The notes under the pieces: model-generated
Database searches by the model: none
What the model was told of the DNA's origin: nothing
The model's input: only the letters and a program-made list of their open reading frames with translations
Assembly (NCBI GenBank): GCA_036499395.1
Contig: DASYDW010000134.1
Location: forward strand, 62,001 to 126,000
Direction of reading: 5' to 3'
Length of the DNA stretch: 64,000 bases
Source: Pirellulales bacterium
GTDB taxonomy: Bacteria; Planctomycetota; Planctomycetia; Pirellulales; JACPPG01
Position numbers and translations under genes: made by a program
Shown here: positions 19,578 through 29,312 of the stretch, piece after piece
Position numbering within the stretch: the stretch's first letter is position 1
How the letters are laid out: every line of letters begins with the position of its first letter

Positions 19578-21155
19578 ATGCGCACTCGAAGCCGGCTGCT
19601 CTGCTGTCAATTGCTCCTCGCCTACTACTTGGGGATTTTCGCCACTGCTGCGCGAGCTGCCGAAGGCGTAACGTTTGCCGTCACGCTCGATCGGGCGACC
19701 GCCGAGCGGCAACTGCCCGAGCAGGATGGCCGACGAACCGTCAGTGGCCGGCTGTACGTCTTCCTCTCGCAGCGTGAAGTGCGCGAGCCGATGCGCGGCC
19801 CGAGTTGGTTCCAGGCCGAGCCGTTCTTCGGTGTTGACGTGCAGAACGTGGCCCCCGGCGATGTGTTGCACGTGGACGCTCGGGCGGACGGCTACCCCGA
19901 GGCGCTTGATAAACTGCCCGCCGGAAAGTATCGGGCCCAAGCCATTCTGGATTACGACTTCTATCATCAGAGCCAGGCCAAAGGGGTCGGCAACTTCTAC
20001 AGCGCCGCGCGCGAGATCACGGTCGATTCGGCCGAAACGAAAGACGGGGCCGATGCGAAATCTGCTGCGGCGACGCAAACATTCGATCTGACACTCGACC
20101 AGGTCATTGCCGAAGAGCCGGTCGCGGAATCGGCGTGGGTCAAGGAAATCTCGCTGCGCAGCGAGCTGTTGTCGAAATTCTTTGGCCGTGAGGTGTTCGA
20201 GCGAGCCACGCTCGTTCTGCCGGCGGGCTACGACGAGCAGCTCGAGCGGCGTTACCCAGTCGTGTACGAGATTCCGGGGTTCGGTGGCTCACATCGGCCG
20301 CCGGCAAAGTATCGCGAGACGGCGCCAAAGACAGAGCAGGACGAAACCGATTTCATCCGCGTCTATCTCAGCGGCGATTGCAAATGGGGGCATCATGTCT
20401 ATGCCGACAGCGCGACCAATGGCCCGCGCGGCGCGGCGCTCGTTCACGAAATGATCCCGTTCATCGATTCCCACTTCCGCACCATCCCCGATTCGAATGC
20501 CCGCTTCGTCACTGGGCATAGCTCCGGGGGTTGGTCGAGCTTGTGGTTGCAGGTCAATTACCCCGAGACCTTCGGGGGCTGCTGGAGCACATCGCCTGAT
20601 CCGGTCGATTTTCGCGACTATCAACAAGTCAACCTCTACGCGCGGCCGCCGCTGAGTTTGTATTACGATCCGCAGGGAGCTATGCGGCCGATCGGGAGGC
20701 GGGGCAACGAGCCATTTCTGTGGTACGTGAACTTCGGCCGCATGGACGACGTGATCGGACGGGGCGGTCAATTGCGCTCGTTCGAGGCGGTGTTCAGCCC
20801 GTTGGGTCCGGATGGGCAGCCGCAAAAGCTTTGGGATCGCCGGACCGGCCAGATTGATCCGGCCGTGGCCAAGGCGTGGGAAAAATACGATATCCGGCTC
20901 ATCCTCGAGCGAAACTGGCCCGCGCTCGCGCCGCAGCTTGCGGGCAAGCTGCACATCATCACCGGCGAGCTGGATACGTTCTACCTGAACGGGGCGGTGC
21001 ACAAACTGGCCGAATCGCTCCAGGCGCTCGGCAGCGACGCCGCGGTTGAGATCGTCCAGGGGAAGGGGCATAGCGACCTGCGAACGCCCGAAGTCGTGCG
21101 GCGCATCTTTCGCGAAATGACGGCCAGCTTTCGCCAGGCCCATCCTGGGCAGTAG
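19578..21155 (+). CDS. Secreted alpha/beta hydrolase, esterase D / enterochelin-esterase type
   Basis: A 525-residue exported hydrolase with a signal peptide (LLLAYYLGIFATAARA). The first third is a beta-rich domain. The esterase domain begins near residue 200 (RATLVLPAGYDEQ, RRYPVVYEIPGFGG) and contains the nucleophile elbow TGHSSGGW, with Ser315 as the likely catalytic serine; a late histidine is seen in GKGHSDLRT. Such enzymes cleave esters of sugars, siderophores or formylglutathione; the substrate is unknown. It is divergent from the HD gene across about 150 bp. Confidence 0.83.
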   Translation: MRTRSRLLCCQLLLAYYLGIFATAARAAEGVTFAVTLDRATAERQLPEQDGRRTVSGRLYVFLSQREVREPMRGPSWFQAEPFFGVDVQNVAPGDVLHVDARADGYPEALDKLPAGKYRAQAILDYDFYHQSQAKGVGNFYSAAREITVDSAETKDGADAKSAAATQTFDLTLDQVIAEEPVAESAWVKEISLRSELLSKFFGREVFERATLVLPAGYDEQLERRYPVVYEIPGFGGSHRPPAKYRETAPKTEQDETDFIRVYLSGDCKWGHHVYADSATNGPRGAALVHEMIPFIDSHFRTIPDSNARFVTGHSSGGWSSLWLQVNYPETFGGCWSTSPDPVDFRDYQQVNLYARPPLSLYYDPQGAMRPIGRRGNEPFLWYVNFGRMDDVIGRGGQLRSFEAVFSPLGPDGQPQKLWDRRTGQIDPAVAKAWEKYDIRLILERNWPALAPQLAGKLHIITGELDTFYLNGAVHKLAESLQALGSDAAVEIVQGKGHSDLRTPEVVRRIFREMTASFRQAHPGQ

Positions 21156-21245
21156 GCGGGAAGTCAATCGCCAAGTAGTCCGTTCAAGCCGGGGCAAACC
21201 GCGACCTAGCGACCACGCGCGAACGCTTAATGCACTTTCCAGCGA

Positions 21246-22268
21246 TTATTCCTGGCTTGGCCAGTCGACGGGCATTCCAAGCACCCTAGAAAGTGAAAGC
21301 TGAAGCACGGAGGGATCCTGTGGCGATGCGACGACCGAGCGTAGGAACGGACGGGCCGCCTCGGGATCGACGGTATTCCATAGATTCGCAGCTTCGCCGC
21401 CGATGCATCGCGTAACAGACATTGGCAGAATCAGCACCTTATACATTGGCGACGGTCGTTCAGGGATCGTACGTCCAAGCGATCGTAAATTTAAAAGGTA
21501 CGTTGTCGGAAAATATTCCTCGGTAAGACCATAACGCGATCGATCATCCTTTGCTTCATCCTCACCTACAAGAACGCTGCCCAAAGACAGGAACTCTCGG
21601 TTATCGAGCACCATTCCCGGTGCGACTTCTTTCGGAAGCATGAGAAGACCCCGCGCAGCGATAATCGCGTTGGAGCGAACTAGTTGATCGGAATCTACGC
21701 AGCAAATACGTAATGCGTCTTCGACGATGCTGGAATCAACAGGTTTGTCAGACGCGATCTTTCCTAACCGACGGATTGCTAAAGCTCGAACGAACGGGGC
21801 AGTATCACGACAAAACTGAGCGACTTTTTCAGCGGAATCGCAGGAAAGGACAATTGATGCTCGGATATAGAGATCCCTCGAGCGCGACGCCTCGGCCTTG
21901 GCGTCCGGCGGTATTTGATCCTCGCGTGCAGTGAACCAAGCGGTCCGCCGGACCCTCGGCGATGCATCGGATAGCAATCTTGCGACGAACTCGGGTGGCA
22001 ATTCTCCGCGACTGGCGGTTGGTAATAAGAGTGCCGACATCAACCGTAGTTGCTGATCGTCGGATGTCGCATTCGCTTGAACGAACTCTCGAACTTCGTT
22101 TTCTGAACGCGTGTGAACCCATCGTAAGAATTGGATCATCTTATCGCTGTCCGTGGCATTTTTCGCTCGTTCGACAAGGCCGCCGCGGCCGTCATCGTGC
22201 GCTACAATAAACGACGCAGGAATCGAATTCGCAAAGAATGCTACGGCAAAGATAATCTTGATGTTCAT
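21246..22268 (-). CDS. Exported HEAT-like repeat protein of unknown function
   Basis: A 340-residue protein with a signal peptide (MNIKIIFAVAFFANSIPASFIVA). It contains several helical units of HEAT type (SDASPRVRRTAWFTA, TAPFVRALAIRRLGKIAS, SDQLVRSNAIIAARGLLML). The ATG at 22268 is chosen over 22319 because it begins the signal peptide. Codon choice and base composition are noticeably less GC-rich than in neighbours, hinting at a different history. No catalytic motif was seen. Confidence 0.65.
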   Translation of the reverse strand: MNIKIIFAVAFFANSIPASFIVAHDDGRGGLVERAKNATDSDKMIQFLRWVHTRSENEVREFVQANATSDDQQLRLMSALLLPTASRGELPPEFVARLLSDASPRVRRTAWFTAREDQIPPDAKAEASRSRDLYIRASIVLSCDSAEKVAQFCRDTAPFVRALAIRRLGKIASDKPVDSSIVEDALRICCVDSDQLVRSNAIIAARGLLMLPKEVAPGMVLDNREFLSLGSVLVGEDEAKDDRSRYGLTEEYFPTTYLLNLRSLGRTIPERPSPMYKVLILPMSVTRCIGGEAANLWNTVDPEAARPFLRSVVASPQDPSVLQLSLSRVLGMPVDWPSQE

Positions 22269-22472
22269 CAGCGGTACCGACGTGATACCCAGACGGGTCC
22301 CCCTGATCATCGAAGTCATCCATTAAGCAGGGCGGTTTGCAACTTCGTCCCGATTACGGCCTATAAAATGGACATTCTCGCCCATTCGCGTCGGAGACGC
22401 CATGCATCGATCGCCACTCTGGAAAGGCAGCCCAAATAGAACGCCGATTTTCGAAACTCGCGCCGGTGTAGC

Positions 22473-23159
22473 CTATCGCGATCGGATCACGGCCCAGGGC
22501 ATTTCCAGGCCAGCAAGCCATCCCAGCGCGATTGTCAGCGCCGCGTAAAAGCAGGTCAGCAAGAAGCCGTTGCCGAAATCGAGGTCATAGCAGGCCCAGG
22601 CGATTCCTCCGCCAATCGAAAGCAGGATCGGCGCGATGAAAAACCAGCTCCAGGCCGTGGTCCGCAGATCGACGGGAATGAACCAGTAGGCGATCCACAG
22701 GCAGGTGAATCCCAATCCGCAAATCGTGGCGCGAACCCATAGCCACTTCCCCCGGTGCGGCTCCAGCTCGTCATTGCGCAGGAAGGCATAGCCCGCCACG
22801 GTAATCGGCACCGAGACGGCAAACAGGCCAATGCCGCGCAGCGCGATGATTTCTTGAAAGACCTTGCCCGCCACGGCCGCGACGGCCAGGACGCCCAGGG
22901 TGGCACAGCCTGCGATCACGCTGGGGATCAGCGGAAGCTTGGTTTCCTTGCGGATGATGGGGCTAAGCGTGGGGGCGCCTGTCGAGGTCTTTCCCGCCGG
23001 CCCGGCGACCTCGTCGGGCGCATGGATTTGCACCTCGACTTCGACCTTGGGGATCGTGATCGGAGCCTTGCACTTCGGGCAAGGGCCCTGCTTTCCGGCA
23101 AACTTTTCGCTGACCTGGAAGCGGGCTTTACAGGTCGGGCAAACGACAGAAATCGGCAT
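22473..23159 (-). CDS. Membrane protein with N-terminal zinc ribbon
   Basis: A 228-residue protein. Residues 1-35 form a zinc-ribbon-like motif (VCPTCKARFQV, GPCPKCKAPI: two CxxC pairs), followed by a proline/valine-rich linker and five or so hydrophobic segments from about residue 85 to the end. Proteins joining an MJ0042-like ribbon to a membrane domain are common in planctomycetes; the function is unknown. A TTG two codons upstream is also possible. Confidence 0.72.
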   Translation of the reverse strand: MPISVVCPTCKARFQVSEKFAGKQGPCPKCKAPITIPKVEVEVQIHAPDEVAGPAGKTSTGAPTLSPIIRKETKLPLIPSVIAGCATLGVLAVAAVAGKVFQEIIALRGIGLFAVSVPITVAGYAFLRNDELEPHRGKWLWVRATICGLGFTCLWIAYWFIPVDLRTTAWSWFFIAPILLSIGGGIAWACYDLDFGNGFLLTCFYAALTIALGWLAGLEMPWAVIRSR

Positions 23160-23368
23160 GCGCAAAGACTCGGCGGCGGTGCAAATCAGGCGGCGAACGA
23201 TACTCTAGCGAAGTCTAGTCTGAACCCGCGAGGCGCGGGAAGTCAAGGAGGGCGGCCCAGGCCGCATTGAACTGTACCGGGGGCGGCAAGGGCAGGGGCG
23301 CCGCCGAGCCGATCATGCGAGCCCGATCCGGTCCGGCGGACGAGGTGATTGCGCTGGCCGGCGCGAGG

Positions 23369-23866
23369 CTATTCCTCGTCTTCGTCGGCCAGATCCCCCT
23401 CGGTGATCATCGAGAAACCCTTGTTCGCCAGGGTCTCCATTCCCATGTCGATGTTATCGACCATCAGGGCGACCGCCGGACGGCCGCGAGGGCGGACCAG
23501 CAGCGGGTAGGCCTGCACAATGTTCACCTCGGCCTGTAACAAGGCCGTGCAGACTTCCAGAAGCGGCTGCGGACCGCTCGAAAGCTCGACGCCGATCAGG
23601 TCGGTTTCGATCAAGGCCAGCCCGGCCCGTTCGAGGATTTCCCGCCCTTTTTCCGGGTTACTGAGCAGGAATCGCACAAAGGCACATTCTGCGGCGTCGG
23701 CGATCGACAGCGCGACGATGCGTACCTTGCTCCCTTCGAAGCGGCGCACCACTTCGAGCAATTGCCCGACGCGGTTTTCGAGAAAAACCGTGAACTGCCG
23801 GATCGTGGGGTAATTGCGTCCCCGCATCGTGGAAAAGCCGATCCCCGTCCCTTCACCCGTACTCAT
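23369..23866 (-). CDS. ACT-domain protein (two tandem ACT-like units)
   Basis: A 165-residue protein with two ACT-like halves: RQFTVFLENRVGQLLEVVRRFEGSKVRI near the N-terminus and PLLEVCTALLQAEVNIVQAYPLL in the second half. ACT domains bind amino acids and regulate enzymes such as acetolactate synthase, but this protein stands alone, so the partner is unknown. The acidic tail (DLADEDEE) is typical of a free soluble protein. The start at 23866 is an ATG; a second ATG at 23827 just before the first ACT unit is possible. Confidence 0.75.
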   Translation of the reverse strand: MSTGEGTGIGFSTMRGRNYPTIRQFTVFLENRVGQLLEVVRRFEGSKVRIVALSIADAAECAFVRFLLSNPEKGREILERAGLALIETDLIGVELSSGPQPLLEVCTALLQAEVNIVQAYPLLVRPRGRPAVALMVDNIDMGMETLANKGFSMITEGDLADEDEE

Positions 23867-24142
23867 GCGACTCGTTGCTCGCGACGTGGCTTGCGGTGTC
23901 AGACACCATGCTAGGGGCGGTGCGTGGCGGGCCGATAAGGCCCGCTATCGCCCGAAAGCGACTCGCTAACTGTAGAGAATGGGCGATTTTGCGTCAACCG
24001 CCGCTGGCCTCTGGGGGACGTAGTTCGCCTTTGTCGTGGGCACGATACTTCTTAAGATGGGCCTCGACCATTGATAGTCGAAACGCCTTGTATGGTGCCC
24101 GACGCGTGCCGCCCCCCGGAAATGGATCTTCAAGCAGCTCCT

Positions 24143-24538
24143 ATGACCATGATCCTCGAGCAAGACACCTCGATTCGCGTCCGTTATCAAGAGACGGACG
24201 CCATGGGGGTCCTGCATCACGCGAATTACTTCACCTACTTCGAGATTGGTCGTACCGAACTGTTGCGTGCCAACGGTCGTGACTACCGTCAGGTCGAAGA
24301 GGACGGGCTGTTCATGGTCGTGGTGCGGATCGGCTGCACCTACAAGAAGCCGGCCAAATACGACGACGTACTGACTCTGCGGACGCGCGCCACGCGGATT
24401 TCCGCCGCCAAGATCGAGCACAGCTACGAGATCTTTCGCGGCGAGGACCTACTGGCCGAGGGTCACAGCACGCTGGCCTGCGTCGACCGCGAAGGGCGCG
24501 TGCAACGCGTCCCAAGCTGGCTGCGAAGCGAGACTTAA
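24143..24538 (+). CDS. Acyl-CoA thioesterase, YbgC/4-hydroxybenzoyl-CoA thioesterase type
   Basis: A 131-residue hotdog-fold thioesterase. The signature RVRYQETDAMGVLHHANYFTY contains the catalytic aspartate (ETDAMG) and the H-N pair, followed by FEIGRTELLR. It hydrolyses acyl-CoA or acyl-ACP thioesters. The frame extends to 24071; the ATG at 24143 (MTMILEQDTSI) gives normal family length. It is unlikely to be the Tol-Pal-linked YbgC because no tol genes adjoin it. Confidence 0.85.
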   Translation: MTMILEQDTSIRVRYQETDAMGVLHHANYFTYFEIGRTELLRANGRDYRQVEEDGLFMVVVRIGCTYKKPAKYDDVLTLRTRATRISAAKIEHSYEIFRGEDLLAEGHSTLACVDREGRVQRVPSWLRSET

Positions 24539-24562
24539 CAGCAGCCTTCTCGCGCGCCCCTG

Positions 24563-25384
24563 CTACCCACGCAGCCCGAGCGGCGCCAGCAGCCGGTCGG
24601 TCGCCTGGTAGGCCTCTTCGACCCACTGGACGATGCGGTTCGGATCGGGGGCGAATTCCAGCTCGATCGAGATCGCGCCGTCGATCTCCAGGGCCTTGAT
24701 TTCGCGCAGGTAGGGCTCGAATTCCACCACCCCGCGCCCCGGCGGCAGGTCGCCATGCACCCGGCCATCGCAGTCTGAAATGTGTACGTGCCCAGCACGC
24801 CCCTTCAGCCGGCGCAACTCCTCGGGCCGAACCCGCGATAGGGCCAGATGCGACACGTCGATATTTGCTTGCACGTTCGCCAGACCGACGTCGTCAAGCA
24901 GCCGCACCATCGTTTCGACATCGTTGACCAGCGACATCGGAAAAGGTTCTAGCTCGATCACGATTTTCAGATCCAGCGTCTTCGCGTACTCTCCGAGCGC
25001 GCGGATCCCATCCGCCGCCCACTGCCATTGCTCGGCGGGCGGAATGACCTCTTTGTTCCAGATGTACTCACCGACGACCAAGAGTACGTTGGTGGCGCGA
25101 AAGTCGTAGGCCAGGTCGAGGTAAGCCCGCACGCGCTGCGCGTGAAAGTCGCGCACGCTGGCGCTGGGATCCGCGAGCCCCACCGCCACGCAAGGAAGCG
25201 AGATGATCGGCAGCGCCAACTCGGCGCAGGTGTCGACGATCAAGCGGCGCTCGCGCGCGTCAAGCTCGAGCGGATCGACGAAGATGTCGACAACGTCGAA
25301 GCCGATCTCTTTAGTTTTTCGCAGTCCGAACTCGGTCGGCCGATTGGCTTGCACCCAAGTCGAATTGATCAGGCCGAGTTTCAT
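24563..25384 (-). CDS. Sugar phosphate isomerase/epimerase (xylose-isomerase-like TIM barrel)
   Basis: A 273-residue AP-endonuclease-2-like TIM barrel. Metal-binding candidates lie in IELEPFP, NIDVSHLAL, HVHISDCDGRVHGDLPPG and ISIELEFA at the ends of successive strands. The family epimerises or isomerises sugars, or cleaves related substrates. It converges on the thioesterase gene with 24 bp between the stops. Confidence 0.82.
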   Translation of the reverse strand: MKLGLINSTWVQANRPTEFGLRKTKEIGFDVVDIFVDPLELDARERRLIVDTCAELALPIISLPCVAVGLADPSASVRDFHAQRVRAYLDLAYDFRATNVLLVVGEYIWNKEVIPPAEQWQWAADGIRALGEYAKTLDLKIVIELEPFPMSLVNDVETMVRLLDDVGLANVQANIDVSHLALSRVRPEELRRLKGRAGHVHISDCDGRVHGDLPPGRGVVEFEPYLREIKALEIDGAISIELEFAPDPNRIVQWVEEAYQATDRLLAPLGLRG

Positions 25385-25408
25385 GCGTCCGTGCTCGTGC
25401 TGGCGTAG

Positions 25409-25579
25409 TTACGAAAGTGGAGCGCCGCGCCGACCGGTTACGACCGACACGATGAACAACACCAGGAAGACCAGGAAGACGATCTTAGCGGCATACATCG
25501 CCGCCCCTTCCAATTGCCCAAAGCCCAACACGGCCGCGACCAACGCGATGATCAAGAACATCAGAGCCCAGCGCAACAT
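25409..25579 (-). CDS. DUF1328 small membrane protein
   Basis: A 56-residue protein, found by translating the region directly. It starts MLRWALMFLIIALVAAVLG, continues FGQLEGAAMYAAKIVFLV, and ends with the conserved VVTGRRGAP, matching the DUF1328 (YtjA-like) family of two-helix membrane proteins. A GGGGAGG ribosome site lies 8 nt before the ATG at 25579. The family is linked to stress responses in some bacteria, but no function is proven here. Confidence 0.85.
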   Translation of the reverse strand: MLRWALMFLIIALVAAVLGFGQLEGAAMYAAKIVFLVFLVLFIVSVVTGRRGAPLS

Positions 25580-25809
25580 GACACGGTCCTCCCCGTAATG
25601 TGTTCGAGCGTTTCACGCCAACGGCGGGCGCCCGTTTCGACGGCACTCCCTCAGGATATATACGCCACTGGGGGCCGTCACGTCACAGGGGGTAAATTCG
25701 GGCGGTTCTAGTCGGTTTGGCCACGCCTACTCGGAATCCGAACCGTCCAGCCTGAACGTTCCTCAGCCAGGTTTGACGTCACGCAGGCCCATCAAACAGA
25801 CGGGCGATC

Positions 25810-26748
25810 CTATTTTGACGATATTACCATCGCGTCGACTTGCGTCTCGCCGCTGACCGTGATCGTGCGCCGGTAATCGATATGATCCGGCCAGCCTGTC
25901 GTGAGGTCGACTTTGAATTCGGCCACGTCGCTGAACGCAACGTCGCCGGAATCTCGGGCGTCGGATTTCTTGCCGAGCTGCGCGGCCTGATTTTTCAGCG
26001 TCTCGGTAAGAATACGGCGGGCCGCGACGGGATCCGCTGCTTGTTTCCAGATGATCGTGGCCGTGTTCGCACCGCGATCGACACTCTTGAGAACGAACTC
26101 TGCCGATGCCGGAATTGGTTCACCTCCCAACGGATTGGGGAGCCGGTCTTCGTACTTTCGACCGTCAGTCGAATACCCGCCGCCGGTGGGCAGAAAGAAC
26201 ATTTGCGCTTCGCGGGTGCAGCGTTCGCGGATCTGATCTTTCGTCGAGAATGCCGCCGAGACTTGCGCCGTGATTGCCCTGACGCTCCGTTCGTCGATGC
26301 CTGTCCCTTTTAGCTCATCAGTCATCAGGTTCAGGAACTTCGCCACAAGATCGCGGATTTCCTTCCAGTTGACGACTTCCTGGACATTGCCCTCACCATT
26401 GACGCGCATCGTGACTTTCATGCCCGTCATCATGTTGACCACTTTCTGGGCCAGCAGATTACCTTGCGCCGCGCCGGTGAATTTCGTTTCGCCCAAGGTC
26501 CAGGCGATCAGAAAGCCCTCTTCATCCGCCGCGAGAACTTCCACCACCAGCGGCGTCTGCGTGGTGCTGTCGATCGCTCGCTGCGCAGCGCCGGTTTTCT
26601 TTCGTGATTTGACCAGTTCGTAGTGGCGCACGTCCCCCTTGTTCCATGACATCGGGAGCATCAGCGATTCTTCGGCACGGGCGCAATCGCGCGTCGCTGC
26701 CGCGACCGCCAGCCAGGCGAACAGGCAAAGCCAATGCTCTCGCATCAT
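25810..26748 (-). CDS. Exported protein of unknown function
   Basis: A 312-residue protein with a signal peptide (LCLFAWLAVAAATRDCARA) and a soluble body. A beta-rich N-terminal half (GDVRHYELVKSRKK, GFLIAWTLGETKF) is followed by a helical stretch, then a beta-rich C-terminus (FKVDLTTGWPDHIDYRRT). The layout resembles planctomycete periplasmic proteins that measure or bind a ligand; no catalytic motif is seen. It lies 45 bp upstream of the penicillin-acylase stop on the same strand, but is transcribed after that gene. Confidence 0.65.
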   Translation of the reverse strand: MMREHWLCLFAWLAVAAATRDCARAEESLMLPMSWNKGDVRHYELVKSRKKTGAAQRAIDSTTQTPLVVEVLAADEEGFLIAWTLGETKFTGAAQGNLLAQKVVNMMTGMKVTMRVNGEGNVQEVVNWKEIRDLVAKFLNLMTDELKGTGIDERSVRAITAQVSAAFSTKDQIRERCTREAQMFFLPTGGGYSTDGRKYEDRLPNPLGGEPIPASAEFVLKSVDRGANTATIIWKQAADPVAARRILTETLKNQAAQLGKKSDARDSGDVAFSDVAEFKVDLTTGWPDHIDYRRTITVSGETQVDAMVISSK

Positions 26749-26793
26749 GGCTCTCTCTGTGTGAGTTTCGTTAACGGGGCAGGCTGCTGGCGA

Positions 26794-29037
26794 TTAGCGA
26801 GCGCCCGAGCCCTCGGCCGGTGTCTCGCCCGGGTGATAAGTCCGTTTGGCCGCGGCTACGACATCGTCCCAGTAGAAGGGATTGTCCTTCAACTGCTTCT
26901 TCGACATCAGTTCGGCTTGATCGAAGAAATTGGGGCTCTTCGGATCGCCGCTCGAACCGTACGGCAACAGCGACTTGCTCACAACTTTGTCGCCGAACTC
27001 AACGGCTGCCATGTAGCTCGAACCGACTACGGCGTAATGCTTCTTCATGACCTTCAGCGGCGGCACGTAGATCGTGGGCGTGAAGTACATCGTGAAGATC
27101 ACCCCCGGCGGGCCCGGAATGCCTGAGCTGGGCAAGCTGGCCACGTTATCGCTGAACGGGATCTTGATGAAGTCCGAGACGTTGGCGTGCCGCTGGAAGC
27201 GATTGATGTCACCGTAGGGAATCTTCCAGTTGCCGAAATTGTCTTCCAGCTTCTTGGCCGCGGTGACTAGCGCCTTGAATTGCTCGGGCACGTTCGAAAC
27301 GAACTGCTGCTTCAACTTTTCGGCCGGATAACCAAAGCCGTACAGCTCTTCGTACCAAGCGATGCACAACGTGGTTTGCGTCGACTCGATCGACCCCTTG
27401 CAGTTCCAGTCCAACAGATGTTCCAGATACGGCGCCACGCGATTGGCCAGATCGGGATCGGTCTCGCGCAGTTTCGCCAGGTCACGCTTGTAACGAGGGA
27501 ACTCGGTCAGGGCCCAATAGATCGTCGTGTCGAATGCCAGCTCCTGCCATCGCTCGAAGGTGACGTCGTGCGCGTCTTCGAGCAGCAGGCGGGCCACCTT
27601 CGCCCGGCGCTTGTCGTCGAAGCGATCTTCGACCATGTAGTCCGGATAGTCGCCGATCGCGGGACCGGAATTGTCAGTCGTTGTGTACGGCGTCGAATTG
27701 CAGTTCTGTACATAGCCCGCCTTGGGGTTCAGCACTTGCGGCAAATCGGCCAGCGGATGGATGCCCTGCCACTCGGTACGCTTGTCGCTGCCGTCGACCG
27801 GCTTTTCCCAATCGAAGCTGGGATCGCGCTTTGGCACGATGCCGTTGTACAGGTAATAGATGTTGCCATGTACGTCGGCATAGACCGTGTTGAACAGGTG
27901 AATCTCGAGCATGCCCATCGCGGCGCGGAAATCGTCAAGATTCTTCGAGCGGACCATTTGCATGGTCTGCCGCGAGAACAGCGAGTCGTACAGCTTGCCG
28001 ATATTGCCGGCCACGAATTCCTTCTCGCCCGTCTTGCGCAGGATCGGCCCGTGGTGAGTCTTTCGAAGCGTGAGATTGATCGTCTCGAAATCGCCGCCAC
28101 GTTTAACCTTGATCGTGTCGGTCCACTGCTCAGCCTTGCGATAGCCGCCGTCGTAGCGGTAATTCAGCGGTTCATCAGGATGATCGAAAGTCTCGCGCCA
28201 GGCGCTGCCGACGTTGGGCTCGTTGGTCGTAAAGCCCCAGCCGCAATACTCATTGTGCCCTAGCGCCAACGAGGGCGTGCCGAAGAATGAGGCGCCGGTA
28301 AAGTTCCAGCCTTCGCCGCTGCGGAGATGCGCTTCGTAGAACTGGCCGTATCCGTAGTAAGGCTGGTGCGGGTTGATAAGCAGCAAGGGCTTGCCCGATC
28401 GCGTGCGGCTGCCCGCGATGGCGAGCGCGTTGCTTCCCGTCGCGGCGCGAACTTCTTCTTGCAGCTTCTGCTCGCCGTAACTGGTCGGCACGTCGCCCCC
28501 CGGCACGTGCATATGACCACCGACTAACTCGAGCGTGGCCGCTCGGGCAAACGCCAACAGGTGCCACGGCTCGAACCGAGTCAGCAACCTCGGCTTCACG
28601 CGCGGGTGCGTATCCAGGAAGTAGTTAATACCGGCGATGAATGCTTCGCCGGTGCGCTGCAGCTTGGGATCGAGCTTCTTGAAGTCCTCTTTCGATCGCT
28701 GCGGAATTTCGAAAGCACGGTTCCGCGTATCCTTGTCGATGAACTGTTTGCCGTACAACTCGGAGTAGCGCCCCAACCCCATGACGTACGAATCTTCGAT
28801 CTGCCAGAAGAAGTCTTCGGCCTGCACATAGCCGAAGCCGAACAGCACGGCGTCATCCGTTTTGCCATCGATATGCGGCATGCCGTATTTGTCACGGTAG
28901 ATCGTGACGTCGTTGGCCAGCGCCTTGGCATCCAGCGAACCGCTTTCCTCGGCGGCCACACGCGAAAGATCACTACAGAGAACCGCCACGCCGACAAGCA
29001 CTGCCGGCAGGAACAACACGCGCTGGGCGCACGACAT
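26794..29037 (-). CDS. Penicillin acylase family (N-terminal serine) amidase
   Basis: A 747-residue Ntn-hydrolase precursor with a signal peptide (VLFLPAVLVGVAVLCSDLSRVAA). The autocleavage site is in AATGSNALAIAG, giving an N-terminal serine on the beta chain (Ser202); it is followed by KPLLLINPHQPY, ALGHNEYCGWGFTTNEPNVG and later LPTSSG-like loops. Family members hydrolyse penicillins, acyl-homoserine lactones or other amides after export and self-processing. In many relatives the motif reads SNNWA; here it is SNALA, so substrate preference may differ. The ATG at 29037 has a GGGAGA site 8 nt upstream; the GTG at 29043 lies too close to it. Confidence 0.88.
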   Translation of the reverse strand: MSCAQRVLFLPAVLVGVAVLCSDLSRVAAEESGSLDAKALANDVTIYRDKYGMPHIDGKTDDAVLFGFGYVQAEDFFWQIEDSYVMGLGRYSELYGKQFIDKDTRNRAFEIPQRSKEDFKKLDPKLQRTGEAFIAGINYFLDTHPRVKPRLLTRFEPWHLLAFARAATLELVGGHMHVPGGDVPTSYGEQKLQEEVRAATGSNALAIAGSRTRSGKPLLLINPHQPYYGYGQFYEAHLRSGEGWNFTGASFFGTPSLALGHNEYCGWGFTTNEPNVGSAWRETFDHPDEPLNYRYDGGYRKAEQWTDTIKVKRGGDFETINLTLRKTHHGPILRKTGEKEFVAGNIGKLYDSLFSRQTMQMVRSKNLDDFRAAMGMLEIHLFNTVYADVHGNIYYLYNGIVPKRDPSFDWEKPVDGSDKRTEWQGIHPLADLPQVLNPKAGYVQNCNSTPYTTTDNSGPAIGDYPDYMVEDRFDDKRRAKVARLLLEDAHDVTFERWQELAFDTTIYWALTEFPRYKRDLAKLRETDPDLANRVAPYLEHLLDWNCKGSIESTQTTLCIAWYEELYGFGYPAEKLKQQFVSNVPEQFKALVTAAKKLEDNFGNWKIPYGDINRFQRHANVSDFIKIPFSDNVASLPSSGIPGPPGVIFTMYFTPTIYVPPLKVMKKHYAVVGSSYMAAVEFGDKVVSKSLLPYGSSGDPKSPNFFDQAELMSKKQLKDNPFYWDDVVAAAKRTYHPGETPAEGSGAR

Positions 29038-29312
29038 GGGCACTATCTCCCGAGAAATACGAATGAGGGCGTTACCGACCGCTTACCGCGCCGCCACGGC
29101 CGCGGGCCGGGTATGGACAAGTCTAATCAACCAGGCGTACCGGTCGCCAGTCCTGTGCCAGCAGCCGACAATACCCTGTAAGAGGCACTACAGTTTCGCG
29201 GGACGCGAGGCCCCGGCGAGCGTCGATTTCCCGGTCCCTCAGTACGGGCTGATTGCATCGAGAGGTTTATGCCTTTTCCGGCCTGGAAACAGGTGGCAAT
29301 CCTCCCGGCCGA

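Noticed and set aside
20289..21197. 302-codon minus-strand frame opposite the esterase gene
   Set aside because: Antisense shadow; the plus strand carries the GHSSGG esterase.
27280..28263. 327-codon plus-strand frame inside the penicillin-acylase gene
   Set aside because: Antisense to a well-conserved enzyme; no domain.
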